From Bemisia tabaci (taxonomy: Eukaryota; Arthropoda; Insecta; Hemiptera; Aleyrodidae): 64,000 nucleotides of DNA. The notes below the pieces were generated by a model. It was given only the letters and a program-made list of their open reading frames with translations. It ran no database searches and was not told the origin of the DNA. The first letter of the stretch is position 1, and each line of letters begins with the position of its first letter. Position numbers and translations under genes: made by a program. Where the stretch lies: positions 2,079,434-2,143,433 of the forward strand of contig NC_092795.1 in NCBI RefSeq assembly GCF_918797505.1, written 5' to 3'. This document shows, piece after piece, positions 36,430 through 50,121 of the stretch.

Positions 36430-38835
36430 CAGTAATAGTAAGACTCGGTATTTAAATTACTCTCAAAGAAAGAGAAACCTACTGCTCAAGGCACCATGAG
36501 GAAAAATCATTTGAAATCTACTCTTTAGGAAGTATATCTAACTACCCGACAGAAATTTGTAAATGAAAAAAAAGTAAAAAGTAACTTAGCACACAAAATG
36601 TGGTTAAGGTGGTAATGTCAGCAATAAAAAAAATGCAATAGATTTGAGAAAATTAATAATGCTCAAGCTTCAGATGACAAGGAGAGATAACAAGGAGATC
36701 ATGATGTATGTTCTGTGACATGTTTATGAACTTGTTAAGGTCCTTGGAACCAAGAATCAACTTTGTCTATAAGCTTTCCAGCTGTCAAGCATTGTTCTTA
36801 TTAGATCAGATAAGTAATGGTAGAAGAAAATAATTCTTGATGTTTTACAGGGAATAAGTTTTCTTCTTTCTGAACACCATTTGTAGACAAATAATGTAGT
36901 GGTCTCAAAAAACTTGCACACCTTATCAGGAGAAAAATTTCCTACTTTCATAAATGAGAAAGCAGAACAAATTTTACAAAGATTTCAATATTGTTTCTAA
37001 GAATTTCTCGTTTTAGTGTTTGTTGTCAATTGCATTCTGTTTACTTCGCAAAGAATCTGCGATTTAGTGCTGGCTGTCCAAGCTCAAACCGACCGTGTAC
37101 CTACTTTGACACGAACTCTTTAAAACGTAAAACAAAAATTTTTAGTTCAGATTATTCTTTTAGCTCAACAATAAAGTAATGGTCAGTCCATTTTATTGTA
37201 GAGATTGCCGTGTGCCGTCAGTGAATTAGACATTCAAACATACGCATATGTCATATTAGCTATAAAAAAGAGGAGTCTCTCTAGATTGTTGATTTCAATG
37301 TACAAATTTCATTTGTTTTCATATTTGCAACGAATTGACAAGAGTTAACCAGAATGTATTTGGTTGTTTTGCCCGAGTGGGTCACTTGAAATCGAAAAGT
37401 TTTATTGTTGCCACCTTAATTAATGTAAATGCTTGCTATTGCCTCTCTCTTCAAAGAAAACCTTTGCTATCCTGTTCTTTACATGGTGTTGAGAATTTCT
37501 TAATGATTCAATTGTTGACAGGAATTTTTCTCTTCGTAAGCTGACTGCACTGTGCGCGCTAAGGTATCAATGTATGTTGAGTTGTATAGACGGACTTTCC
37601 TCTCTCAAAAGCTTATCCTCCTTTGAAAGCTGTCTCTCAAATCCTTTTTACGTTAATGTTCCTCGCAAAAGGTGGTGTGTTCTCAAATCTTCTTTTTCAA
37701 TGGGATAATGGCTAACTAATTTTCCTTATCTTTAATTTATGATTGGTTCAAGTGTAGTTGGGTTGCTGCGAATATTTTTTAATGTTTCATTATTTGTGCT
37801 GAAGTTGGTTACTGAGTGAAAATTGAGCACCCATGAAAAATTGATAATTTTTCAGGGTGCTTTTTCAGCCGGTAAGTAGAACAGGATTAATTTTTTTGTC
37901 TACATTGTTTTTTAATTTTTAATGTTTGGTGTATACTTTTTATTTTTTATAATACATTACATGTATAGCTTTGGTGTCTAGATTATTATTACAACTATTG
38001 TTGTTTGAGTTATAGCTTACTCAGAAGAATTAGTTTTGCAACTAATTAATTAATTTAGGAACATAGGACTGTCCTTCACATCAGGGGTGCAGAATCTTCC
38101 AAGCTTCCACTTTTTCCTTCGCCCGCCCGCGGGCTTTCCACATTTTTTTTTCATCGGTTTTCCACTAAGTTTTCCACCTTATTAAAAAAAAGATGACCTT
38201 TTTTCTGTATATCGTCGACTTTTGACAGATGACCCTTCAAAATTTTCCCTCCCACATTTTTGGGGCTTTTCCAACGGGCATTTTCTGCACCCCTGCAGTT
38301 CACATGTAGACTTCGTACATTAGTTGTCATTTGGTAAGATTGCTACGAGTGGGAGTTGGAGAGAGCGCACGGAAGCGCCGTAAAAACGGTGAATAATATA
38401 CATACATTATAGTCAGCTCTGTACATTCTGTTGATCAGGTAAAATTAATAGAAAGTGAAATCTTACTTCTCACTCCATTATTTTTCGTCATATCAAATCG
38501 GTCATTTCAAAGTTTCTTTATCAAGACTTTTTCCCTTTGTCAACTTAATCTGAATACAGGTGGCTGTATTCATGGTATGGTCTTTTAATCTAAGTTCCTC
38601 TGTGCAACAGAAACTAACGATTTAAAAGGGAAACTTGCAGTTGGATGGGGCACCTCAGAATTATTCTTCGTACATTTTTTAAATTAACCCACTAAAGATC
38701 GGGTGCATTTAACAAAAAAAAGTATCTAGGTGGGAAGTGTTGTGAAGTACTTCTGGGTAATAGTTCATAACTGGTAATGTAACAATGGCCAATCTAGGAA
38801 ATCATGCATTTCAACTTGCAAGGTTGCAGCCCTTC
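36430..38835. other. Intergenic, no gene recognised
   Basis: AT-rich. A 64-codon minus-strand frame at 36757-36951 (DKVCKFFETTTLFVYKWC..) could be a transposase scrap but is too short to call. Confidence 0.35.
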
Positions 38836-38839
38836 TATT

Positions 38840-39092
38840 CTGCCGTGTTAAGAAAGAACGCCGTATGAACATTCAAGAGTTGCCAAATTTCCTTCGATAA
38901 AATGTTCATATTTGAGGAAAGTTATGAACATTTTTCCTTGAAATTTTCAAAAACTTTTGGTGAAATTATGAGCAAAATTATCTGAAAAATTGAAAAGAAA
39001 ATATTCTTAAGTTTACCAGCAAATTCAAGTTTTATCAAAGGAAATTTGGCAACGCCTGGAGGTTCATACGGCGTTTTTCCTTAGCACGGCAG
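38840..39092. mobile_element. 253-bp MITE with long terminal inverted repeats
   Basis: The left end CTGCCGTGTTAAGAAAGAAC, then GCCGTATGAAC and GTTGCCAAATTTCC, is mirrored on the right as CTGCCGTGCTAAGGAAAAAC, GCCGTATGAACC and GTTGCCAAATTTCC. Arms are about 55 bp, no coding. I associate this family with whitefly genomes, from memory. Confidence 0.85.
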
Positions 39093-39099
39093 TGTTATG

Positions 39100-42000
39100 C
39101 TTCACTTTCTAGTCGGATAATTTATCAATGCAGTTACTTTAAAATTTCCATAATTTTTCTTCTGCATTCGGTGAATAACCTGTGTAACTAAGAGGGTATT
39201 AAGTCAGTTTGTTTACCCCTGAACAAATAAAGTAGAAGCGATAATTTTGAAATTATTTAATTAAGGTTTATAAGAGTAGAGGAGGATGAAAAGAAAGATC
39301 TAAAGGACGGAACCCAGAGCTTGCGGAAACAGCTGAAGACTCCATTTAAAGCCAGAGCCAGTTGAGGGTTTTGAACCACCTGCAAACAGACCTCTCTCTT
39401 GTGAGGCAATTCTTCTTGTTGAACACATCACTCAAAAATCGTAAATCTACATTGCAACTCGAGAAAAATCCTCTGTTCACTTCAGGCTGAGCTCTGTCCT
39501 TTTCTGTTTAGTATACACGTATATCGACTATATTTTTGAGCCATTTCTGGCTCCTCCATTCAAGCATTTATATCTACGTAAATAAACTAGTGGCTTATTA
39601 GTTTTGTTGCCTTGTCTCTATGTTTACCCCTGCTTTGTCACAGTAAAAAGTTGCACTTCCGAAGGTGCGACAAATATCAACTAACCTAATATTTGGAGGG
39701 GTTTGAAGGACAAGAAGCGTAAGTGCGGTTCTTCAAAAAATCGAGACGTCAATAATTTCAAGTCAAACTAGTCTTAATGCATTTTCTGTGAACAATTCGC
39801 TCCCAAACTACAATTTTTTAACATAAAAAAGTTAGTTTGAACTTTCTTTCCGCCATAAGGATCCATGTAATTTCGAAACTTCAAACCTGTATTTCTCAAG
39901 ATTGCAAAAACTGCACTTTTCCGCCTTGTCGTCCAAGCCAATGGTAGCACCAAGTAGGGTCCTTGAAGAATTCCAAGACCAACTGAGAGGAAAAGAAGAA
40001 GTGAAATCAAATTGTGGAATATTTTGTTTCTTACTTGATAGTGTGTGATTATTTAATTTAATGTATTTGTCTAGTTGTTAATTGTTGTCAATTACTACCT
40101 TTACTCTATTTGAATACTTTATCTCAAACCCAAGTAAAGAGATATGCATTTTCCTTAAAACAGTCAAAATAGAGGGAGACCCCTTGTGCCTTAAAATTTC
40201 TAATTTTGCATTAAATTATTTGAGAATACTTGTGATCAAGCGCAGAAAAATAGCATGAAATTCAGTCCCACAAGTATAATTCTTTTTTTTTTAAGATAAA
40301 GTTTAATGTCTATCTCTATATAGCCTCAAACAGAAATTATTGTTCCTGTTTTGTTGTCAAAAGTTTGATGGACCTCAGATTTATTATTGATCAATTTGAT
40401 CCTCATGAATTTTTACCTATAACTTTAGTCTCTTTTCTTTTTTTCAGGTGAATCAACGCATCTGTAGTAATTTTTGACTAAGTGGCAGCTTTGTTTGTGA
40501 GCCAGTTGGAAATCCCCTATCCATGGTACGATCATAATCAAATTTTTCTTAAATGTTCATCTAGCCTTATCAAACAGATGTTTAGTGAACTCACCATCAG
40601 CCTGAACCGTACAAAATCTCATTGATGCGTCATGCGTATTTCTAGATTTTTTCTACAGCAACCGTAATAAATCTCACTTTCTTCTTAACTGTATAAGTAA
40701 CTGTAAAAACATTTAAAGATGATTCTTAAAACTCCCTTGTCTCGTAAGCTCCTTGGAAGTACAATAAGAATGGAGATTTCAATACATGTATAAAAGGCTA
40801 ATGAAAAAAATATGTACTTCCGTTGCCAAAGTTGAAAAGCTTTCACTTGGTTTAAAATTTTAAAAGAAAACGAATCAAGATGCAAGGCAAAGATACCAAA
40901 GAGGCAAGGCAAGATTTGTACAGGGTGTCACATGTTTAACAAACAATATTTTCAGGTTGATTCCTCAGGTCAAAATAAGACTATTTTGTGGTGTACCATC
41001 TCTTCCAAAAGTGCCTTCACTGCCTTCAGAAATGGGTTTTTGGAAGTTACAGGAAAAATGAATAGGATGAGGTGGCCAAAATGCCCCAAAACTTGAGTTT
41101 TAAGATCTGTTTAATAACGATTAATGGTGAAAGCAAAACTCTGAGATGAAGGGTAGTCTGACTAGCTTACCCGGGGATACTCACCCATTTCTTAGTATTT
41201 CTCAATTAGATTTTAATTTTGCTTTTTTTCCCTCTTTTAGGTGCCAAATCTCATTTTTTCATTCATCCTAATTTCTCCGGATTGTCAATGAAGAATTTGC
41301 AACCTTACCTACCTTACAGTATCTGTATGTTGCAAAGGAATTCATTTTCGGTCACCTTATGAATAAGAAATGTTTAAAATATCACAATTATGTTCTCCTT
41401 GTAGATAAAAGTGCGTATGTTCTATGAGTTAAGTGCAATTACATCTCTGGTGTCATATTGTTTCTTGGAAACTCAAAGGTTTCTTGACAGCGCTGTTATT
41501 TAGTTCCTGTAGGGTTAGTAGCAGTCCAGTGACTCACTAAAATTGGTCCTTTCATCTTCGCTCTTGTTGAAATTTATTTTGTGGTGTGAAGTACCGTGTC
41601 AAGCTAAGATGAAAAAACAGGACAATTTTTCAAATTTATATGATCAAACTTTGACTAATGTTTGACTAGTTTGATACTTATGTTTGTAGTTTTAAAGACA
41701 GCGTTTTCTCCTGGAATCAAGTTCATTATTCAACTGATCCAGAACCAATTATTTATCATAATTCAATCCGCCTTGAAACAATATATTACATGTAATAATT
41801 TTGAAGGTGCGGTTTAAGCTTGTTTGATCTCATTAGCCTCATGCAGCCAATCTGACTTTTTTTCTTCTCAACTGAACAACTCCACTCATCTAACAAAATT
41901 TGTATGAGAACGAAAATAAAATAAAGCACCAAGAATGAATTAAGTTAATTAAGTTGTAAAATTTTTTTAGCTGTTTTAAATAATAAAAATCTCAGGGCTA

Positions 42001-43830
42001 TAAATCATTGGGGAAAATATTGCTTGCTTATTTGTCTTCAAGATTTTACACTTTCCCTTTTTCATTCATTTTTCCGTTCTTCCTCGATTCTCCTTTGTAT
42101 CTTCTTTTGGTTTTTTCCTCAGTTTCATTCTCAGTTTCAGTGCTGAGTGTTGACTCATCATCTAACTAATTTTGAATGATCATCAGTCTTTGCCATCAAT
42201 TTCCTTGCAAATTTTCCAGAATTTTTCCGCCCTTAATCAAAGCCTTTAAATTTATCGGGAAAACTAGCTAAAAACTTCAGAAAAGTCCCCACAAGTCATA
42301 AGTCCTTGACTTTTGCTGTGTTTTGTCTGTATGAATCCTGATGAATGAGCTTCTTTTTAAAAGAACCATATTGAAATAGTTTTCCAATCCACCAAGATTT
42401 TAAAAAAAAAATTGGTTTAAAAAATTTGTTGAATTTATGACCTTGATCATATGTATTCTGAAACATACAACGTAAAAACTTAAGTTGTCTCAAAAACTTC
42501 AAAGTATGTGTCTAAAGCTTTGAAATAAACATTTTTCAAAATCAGAGGCTGGCAGTGATTTCTTTGAGCTAATGAGATCCAAGAAGTAGTGGAAAGATTA
42601 ATTTTTCTACTGAAAACAGATTGAGAGAACGTTTTAGTTTGACTGGTGACCCTGCTCTAACATGAAAACCGAAAAAATGATTGTTGTGATTAACATGAGT
42701 GTCAGTCAGTGACAAGATGAGGTCAACATGTTTTCATAATAGATCTCAAATTTTTAATATACGTTAGTATTTTTTGTGACAGAATGTTCTGGCAGGAGAG
42801 AAATGTGTAAAAATCCGACTTATGTAGCCCAGTGCAATCACCAATGTTTCTCCACCATTTCTAAAAATTTCTCCTTGTCATTGAAGAAATTTATTCAAGA
42901 ATAAAGTTCTAGCATTCAGCAGGGGTTTTCGACGCAGCCGTTTATCCACCGTAAAATTCCATCAGAAACACAATGATGCCACTGAAGGAGCGCAGCCTAA
43001 GCTCTTGAAGTTGAGGCTGTAATAAAGGAGATAGCTTGCATTCTTACATGAGTCCACCTCTACATGAACTATCGGTAACGATTGTCGGCTAAAAATCGCC
43101 ATCCTGAGACTTGGAGATCACTGCACAGCATGACAATTGTGTTAAGATATTCAGCCTTATCTCTCGATCGAATCCATAGACAACTACAGGTTTCTCCAAA
43201 AGACACAGGCCATCTCCATTACAGCCACAACTTGTGAAGCTTTATTCTGAGCTTAGGAACTGGCTGTAGAAGCAATCAAAGGCACCATCGTTTTTCTCGC
43301 AAAATTTTGTAGAAAATTTCTTGGGTTAATCAAGAAACCCTGCCGCATTCAGCAACTCCATTATAAGTCTCATAAATTTCAAAAGCCGCCATACTTCAAC
43401 TACTTTTGCAATTGTGCAATTAATTTTTCCTTTTAGAATAGTTCTGAACCTCAGTTCGGTTATTTTAGTGCTATCTTTCAGTTGCAAAACCTGTATTTTT
43501 CGATAAATTAGTGACAGTGCTTTCCTATCAAGACAGCATATCTCATTTTTGTGATTTACTTCAAGTACTCTTTAATTTGTAATTATTACCTTGTAAATTT
43601 TTCCAGGGATCTTATGCAGGTGTTTTCGTATTTAAATTGTGTTCAGAAATTCGGTGATGTACAAAAAAAAAGAAAAAAAAGAATTACTCTATAATTTAAA
43701 TTTTAAATGTTCTGTAGTATTTTGACTGATAGTTTGTAGTATTTTATTCCAAGGAATGACTCGACTGGGATACCTCAACACTATAGTTCCAGCATCAAGT
43801 TAAAATGTTTAAGTCTTAATTTTGCATTAT
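39100..43830. other. Intergenic, no gene recognised
   Basis: AT-rich with only short frames on both strands; nothing with domain-like content or paired splice signals was found. Confidence 0.4.
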
Positions 43831-43834
43831 TTCA

Positions 43835-44067
43835 ATGGTGAAACTCCCAAATCGCGCATCGCATTTGCCGTTTTTTAAAATCTCCGCTCCTACTTTATTT
43901 TCCTAAACAAGAAAAATATCAACATAACTCCTCGAAGTTTTCATAGAATTTGCATCGCACAGAGAGGAAAGATTACCATTGAGTAGTTTTCCATTTAAAA
44001 AGTAAAATTATGACAGGAAGTCTGCCAAGTCCCCAATCCAGATATGTGGTTCGAGAGTTTTCACCAT
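43835..44067. mobile_element. MITE family A, copy 6
   Basis: Ends ATGGTGAAACTCCCAAATC and GATATGTGGTTCGAGAGTTTTCACCAT are inverted; interior phrases CGCTCCTACTTTATTTTCC and TATGACAGGAAGTCTGCC match the family. Confidence 0.78.
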
Positions 44068-44069
44068 TT

Positions 44070-47000
44070 AACAAAATTGTTTCACAGGCTTGAGATACTT
44101 CATTGTCATTTCCCGCTTCGTTATGAGAATAAATTTGCTCTACCTTTTAATTGATATTAATAGAGCGTTTGCATTCTCCTTGAATTTTCAGTCTGCCGAT
44201 TGACTCGAGCTATAAATGTAGCAAGGAAAATGATAATACATACGATCAGAAGACTCTGGATTGCTTTATTCAGAATTTTAGTTCTGGAGAGAGCTTCTAC
44301 TTCGAATTATGTTGTTCAAGTTTTAAGTTCAGTAAAAGAGTTCTCTTTAGGCATTTCATACTGCTGAGTTCCTATTTTTTTCAAACCCCCTTTTCATCCA
44401 TGATGATGGCCATATTTTTGTCGTGTGGTGACGAACTGAAACCTTCTACAATTTGCAATCGCCATTTTTGATACCTTTGATTAGTTCATTGACAATGTTC
44501 TGATTCTCATTTCTATATTTTCTAGTTCCTCAGAAGCTCAAATCTTATAGATTGTAAATGAGCTTTAATGCAAATAATCGGATAGCATTTAGCAGAGGGA
44601 AACCAAAGCGATTACAATATTGTGAGGAACATTTATCTTCATCTTCACTTAAAAAATGCCTAGAACAGCAAAAAGTTTTTGTTTCCTCGCAAAATAAAAT
44701 TCAGTTTTAAAGGAAAACGATTGTGTATATTTTATTATCACAGATACATTTGTGACCTAATCTGTGAAAGGGAACTTCATATTCCAGGAAAAACTGTCCA
44801 ACAGAGTTAAATTTCGGGAAAAACTTTAAAAGTGGCGATTTCAAACTCTCCACAGGAACTGCCCTCTAAACGCCTTTCAATAAGGTCATGCACCATCCTA
44901 TAGTTCATTTGGTGCTAGCTGCTCTTTTTCTCCATGCGAAAAGTTACTCAAGGATCTAATATATCTCTATTAATTTTTGAGGTTTCAGGGTAAAACTTGT
45001 GCTATAATTTCCCGATTTTCTTACTCTATGCAGTGGTACTGATAAGTCAAATTGGAAATAATTGTAGTTAAGGGCTCGTTTCACAGAACTGGTCACATTA
45101 GGTATTTTTTAAACGCAAAAAAAAAAAAAAAAAATAGCACGATTTTGAAAACACTACACTGGTGTTCGTCCACTCTGCTAAACGCGATCCATTGTAATGA
45201 GATCAGTTGTAGAGGAGAGCTATGTAAATAGTGAGTTTTAAGTGTGGAGCAGATATTTTAAATTATTATTTTCCCTTACTAAATAGACTTTTAACCTGTC
45301 CAAAAATTTGAAAAATCGATTAATACGAGGAATTTTCATTTGATTTGTATCTTTGACCTTGCTTGCAAGACTAATGCAACAACGGAGGAAGCAATGACAT
45401 AGAATAAGTAGACAGCGTCACCAGAGCCTACAAGAGACTACTTCAACACTTTTCTTCCCTGAGTCAGCCATCTTCGTATTTATTGAAATCTGCTTCACTA
45501 AAATTGGACAGATATTCATGTTTAAAGCCGTATATAGAAGTATGCAAACACATATAAATATTAAATAAGTATGCTTGGATGATTTTGGGAAAAAAACATA
45601 AAATTTTAGACTAGATTATTATATCGGCTATCATTCAGCCACTTCAAAACGCTAGCCAATCACAGACATTCACAGTATTTAGTGAAACAGTTTCGCTTGG
45701 AGGAGAAGTGGATGGCAGAGGCTTGCGCTCATGTTGACATCGTGTACTTATTCTATGGCAATAATCTGGGAGAAAGGTGTATTCATGGGAACGCGAACAG
45801 TTGGTTCTAGAAAATATTAGATAAAAAGACGAGGATAAATTTTAAATTTAGTTTACTAAAATTACCTCAGTGTTCCAGTCGCATGCATACACACCAGCTT
45901 GTACACATTGCTTATGCACATGGAAGCTTAACTAGTTAGTTCAATAAATAGTATGTAAATATATACTCATAGCTACATAATTAAACTATACACATAATTA
46001 AAAACTTAAAAAAATTAATGAAAATAATAACAGACCTTAAAATCATGATAACAAAAAAAGTAAATTCTGTACACTTTATTCTTTCTTACATTCTATGCTG
46101 CAAATTATCTTACACACACGCACACGTACAAGTTATTCAATTTTTGCTGAGAAAACTCATATCTTACAAGAGAAAATTTCTTACTTTTTCTGGCATCCAG
46201 AAAGAACCCCTCCCACAAAATAATGCACAAGTTTAAGTCCATCATCAACAGACTTACTCTGGAGACAATAAAATACACAAGTTCAACAGCCCAGCTGTCA
46301 CAACCTGCAGTTCATTAGTTCCTAATTTACAATCCTACCAAAATTCAGCTACCGTAGTGGCCCCAAATAATGCACTTGATGATGAATCAAAGTTAAAGTA
46401 AAAACGGGAATGTGCAGGTCAGTAACCAGCGTCATTTGCTTCTTCCAAGGCATTTGCAAAGAGCAAGTTCACCAAGTCTTTTTTCTTTTTGTTAACTTCT
46501 AAGACAGAAGGCGATAAAAATTAGAAAGCCTCTGCATAACTAAAGCGAACCAGTTAGTCTATTCCAGACTTGTCCCTTGAAAACTCGAGATTAGAAAATT
46601 TGGAATTATCATTGACTGTGGTTAAAATAATTTGTTTACATGAGATATTCTGAAGTAGTGCAACAGTGACAAAATTATTCATGAAAAGGTCTCTTGCCAC
46701 TCATTAACAAAGAAAAAGGTATCATCAAGACAGAATTTTTTTTAAAAAAAATAGAAACCTTTGCTTCATAAAATACAGATTTTATATATATGCTAAGACA
46801 ACTCAGTGATACAAAAAAAAAGTGCATCCATGTTTTACAAATATCGATTGGGATAGATAGGTGACATTAGAGGTACCTACACAGTTCTATGATTGACCAT
46901 TGATCTGCTTCTTAGGAAGCCAGTGATATTTCAAGGTGGGGCAACAATTAGACAAAAAACTAACCCCAAGCGGCACCCAATGGCCTACTGCACTTAAATT

Positions 47001-48120
47001 GATCTATTGCACACTTTTTATCCACGTTATAACCAGTTTTTACATTGAAATTAGTTAAGAAACACATTATTAAGAATTTGAAGACAATGAGCCCTTCTGC
47101 CTTTGATACAAACATTGAAGTGAAATGATTAGATGTAATGATTCCTTCAAAATGATGTAGTGTCTAGAGTTACCCCTGAAATTTTGCGGGCTTCCTACAA
47201 CACTCTTCCTCACAAAAAGCAGAGACAGGTGAAGAGAGGGATTGAAGACTCATCTCTGATGTTAATCAAGGGGAAAAAACTGACAGAAAAACTCTACCAA
47301 AATACTGAAATATGCTTTAGATGTTGCTTGAAAAAGTTAATTTGTAAATCCTATATAATCAGGAACAATTCATCAGAGAATGAAGAGAAAATACATTTTC
47401 TGAGGCAATAATAATTTAAAAGACAAGTGACTGTATTACACTGCAATCAGCTGATGTTGCAAACATACTCAATAAAAAAATAAAATAGCATGTAATTTGA
47501 CCAGTCACAGCATGAAAATGAAGAAACAGAAGGGTGACAATTACAGTGAATAACAAAGAGACAAAAAACAAATTATTCCATTAAAAAAAGGAGATGGTTA
47601 TTTTGAGTTGATGCAGAGGGTTGCATACTGACAGTTAAACGAACTCCTTCTTAAACGCCGTTGAAAGTAAGAGAACAAGGCTCCTCTTTTGATGGGATGA
47701 AAAAGAAAGAAAGAGAAATGAAGTTAATAACAAATAGGTGCCTAAAAAGGAGTAATAAAATATATATAAAATTTATCTATTTACACAGGGATATTTACAA
47801 TTAATAATTTAATCATTCATAACAATAACAACAAACAAACAAAGACAACAATAATTTACAATATTATTTCATCAACACTTATCAAAAACATTATTCTAGA
47901 TAAAAAGTTATATGATTTTTCCTTTTATTCGAGAAAAGAAACAATTAGATCCCAACCGATTATTGTTATAATTTTTCCCCCTTCACACTGATACACTCAG
48001 ATTTTTGTTGAATTTCGAGCGTGTCAACCTTAAATAACTAATTTATACACTATGATACAAAAGATTCTATAAAAAAATCCAAGAATTATGTGTTGAAATT
48101 AAAAGATGAAGCAAGATGAT
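44070..48120. other. Intergenic or distal 3' UTR of the minus-strand gene
   Basis: AT-rich, including an A18 tract at 45117-45134. If the terminal exon at 48285-48263 is used, its 3' UTR would run leftward into this stretch. No coding was recognised. Confidence 0.35.
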
Positions 48121-48262
48121 TTCAAGATGGAGTGCTGCGAGGAGGAAAAAGACGACGTACATGGTTTCGATCCTTGACTGATGAAAGACACTGATGAACA
48201 ATTTGATTATGATGTGATGAATTGCCTCTTCTAACAGCACTTGATCCTCGTGGGGTTCTTAT

Positions 48263-48285
48263 TCACCCGCCATTAACAAATATTC
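48263..48285 (-). CDS. Candidate alternative terminal exon of the Ser/Thr-rich gene
   Basis: On the minus strand, the good acceptor CCATTTTTATTTAG precedes 48285. Joined to the phase-1 donor at 60961 it reads GIFVNGG then TGA (48265-48263). After this TGA the same frame stays open for 46 codons (48262-48125) with a basic, Ser/His-rich product. The distance (12.7 kb) and lack of homology make this a low-confidence alternative to the exon at 56798. Confidence 0.25.
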
Positions 48286-49412
48286 CTAAATAAAAATGGA
48301 AAGGTGCATGTTGAAGATTAAAATTACAGAGTCAAAAATGATGCATCAATTAGTATTAAAATCATTTTTGACGCTCACAAGCTCCTACAGGAGGGAGGAT
48401 TGTCAAGACAGAAACATTTTCAAGCTGAATCCTTTATTTGTTTTTGAATGACAGAAGCATCAGTGGAAAATCCAGCCCTTATGTTAAAATTATGCTGACT
48501 GATAAATTTATCAAGCAAAACTAGGCGAGATAAATTTTGTGCAATTGTGAGACCATAATGACATCAGTTATTTTGACAGCACTTAACGTTATAGACCTTG
48601 CTGAAAATTAGAGGATGATATGATTAGTCTGGAAGGAATTCTTCGTTTTTTGAGGGGTGCCAACCTTGATGGGATACATTCTGTGCTTTCTAACTTGAGG
48701 AATTTGGATGGACTTGAAAGTCATTTCTCAGCAAAGGAAAGTAAGAGCAAGTGTTGGTTCTACCATTTAGTTTTCTTGGGGATGATTTTTAGTTTGGATC
48801 AGAATTTTGTTGTGATCAGGCAGTGGGGAAACTAGTAGCTTTAATATTCACTAATGACATACAGAGAAAGTGACTAGGTATTGAGTATGAAAGTGGAGTG
48901 TGGCCTGTCTTCATGGTGTGGACGTCATTGTGGCAGCGTGAATACATGAAATAAATTTGTTTTTCATAGCCTTCTACGATAATTTTAATTAAGTTGAACT
49001 TAAGATCTGAAATTAATTTGAATTAATCTGAAGGTTGCATTGCAGAACAAATTGAGAAATTGAAAGCCTTTTTTACCACCACTGCACGCACCACAGAAAC
49101 GCTGGCTTTCTCTGTTCCTTCTCAATTGAAGTTTTGAGTTTCAGATAAAAAAAGTAAATAAAATTCAAACTTTTGGATTGAACTTCACAAAAAAAGAAAA
49201 ACAATTTATTACTCAACCATGGAATACAAATGAGGGGAAAAAGAGGACAAAAAAATTAACCCAATAGTGTGAGTTTCCAAAGTGCATCTGAACTATACAC
49301 CCACTCACATTGTTTCCTTTCACACTTTACAAATCGATGGAGATCTTTACAAGATCAAGAAATTATGGCATGGCATCAACCTATTTATTTAAGCTGTCAA
49401 ATATACGTCACT

Positions 49413-49645
49413 CATTGAGTAATATGTAATGAAGAATTTGATGAAGAATCAAAACGAACACCACAAGCACCCGTGTTGGAAAGCAAGTCACCAACTTTCT
49501 TTTTTAAACCTCCAATTCCACATCAATTATTGAGTAATATGTACTGAAAAATTTTATAAAGAATCAAAACAAATACGGTCAGCGCCCAATAGTAAGCTGC
49601 CTTTAGATTTTGAGGATGAAAGAAAATAAAATATAATCTTTGTGA
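49413..49645. repeat. Local direct duplication, about 116-bp spacing
   Basis: ATTGAGTAATATGTA(A/C)TGA followed by a diverged AAGAATC-AAAAC block occurs at 49413 and again at 49529. An old tandem duplication; no gene. Confidence 0.55.
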
Positions 49646-50121
49646 GAAGTTTTGGATTACTACAGAGAGTAATAGGAAATGAAAAATGTGATAAGTGTCT
49701 TATAATTCATGAGGAATAATATCGGAAAAGTACAGGCTATAGAGGACTCTTGATGTTTTAGTCTGAGGTTAACTTCCTACCCCTTCCCTCTCCTTCACTA
49801 TTATTAATTCAAGCAGATAGAGTGGTTGATTGCTGCCTTGTGAAGGAAATAAAGCAATTGAGATAAGTATCAAATGCGAGCTGCAGTCTTTGTTTTGAGT
49901 TTGGTAAAAAGAAGAGGTACTTCCACAGATGCGCCAACAGTGTAATAGGGCATTAGACGAGTGTGATATGTTAGGCACTGAGTTAAGTAAGATGATAAAG
50001 TCTAATTAAGCAATTCTTGAGACAGAAGAGGACAACATCAAAGATTGGGAAACTTAGAACAAAAACAAACCTGGCAAAAAAACCAACAACTTCATGCTTT
50101 TTCAAAAAATTATTTTCCATA

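Noticed and set aside
36757..36951. Minus-strand frame resembling a transposase fragment
   Set aside because: Only 64 codons, no terminal repeats around it and no catalytic motif visible.
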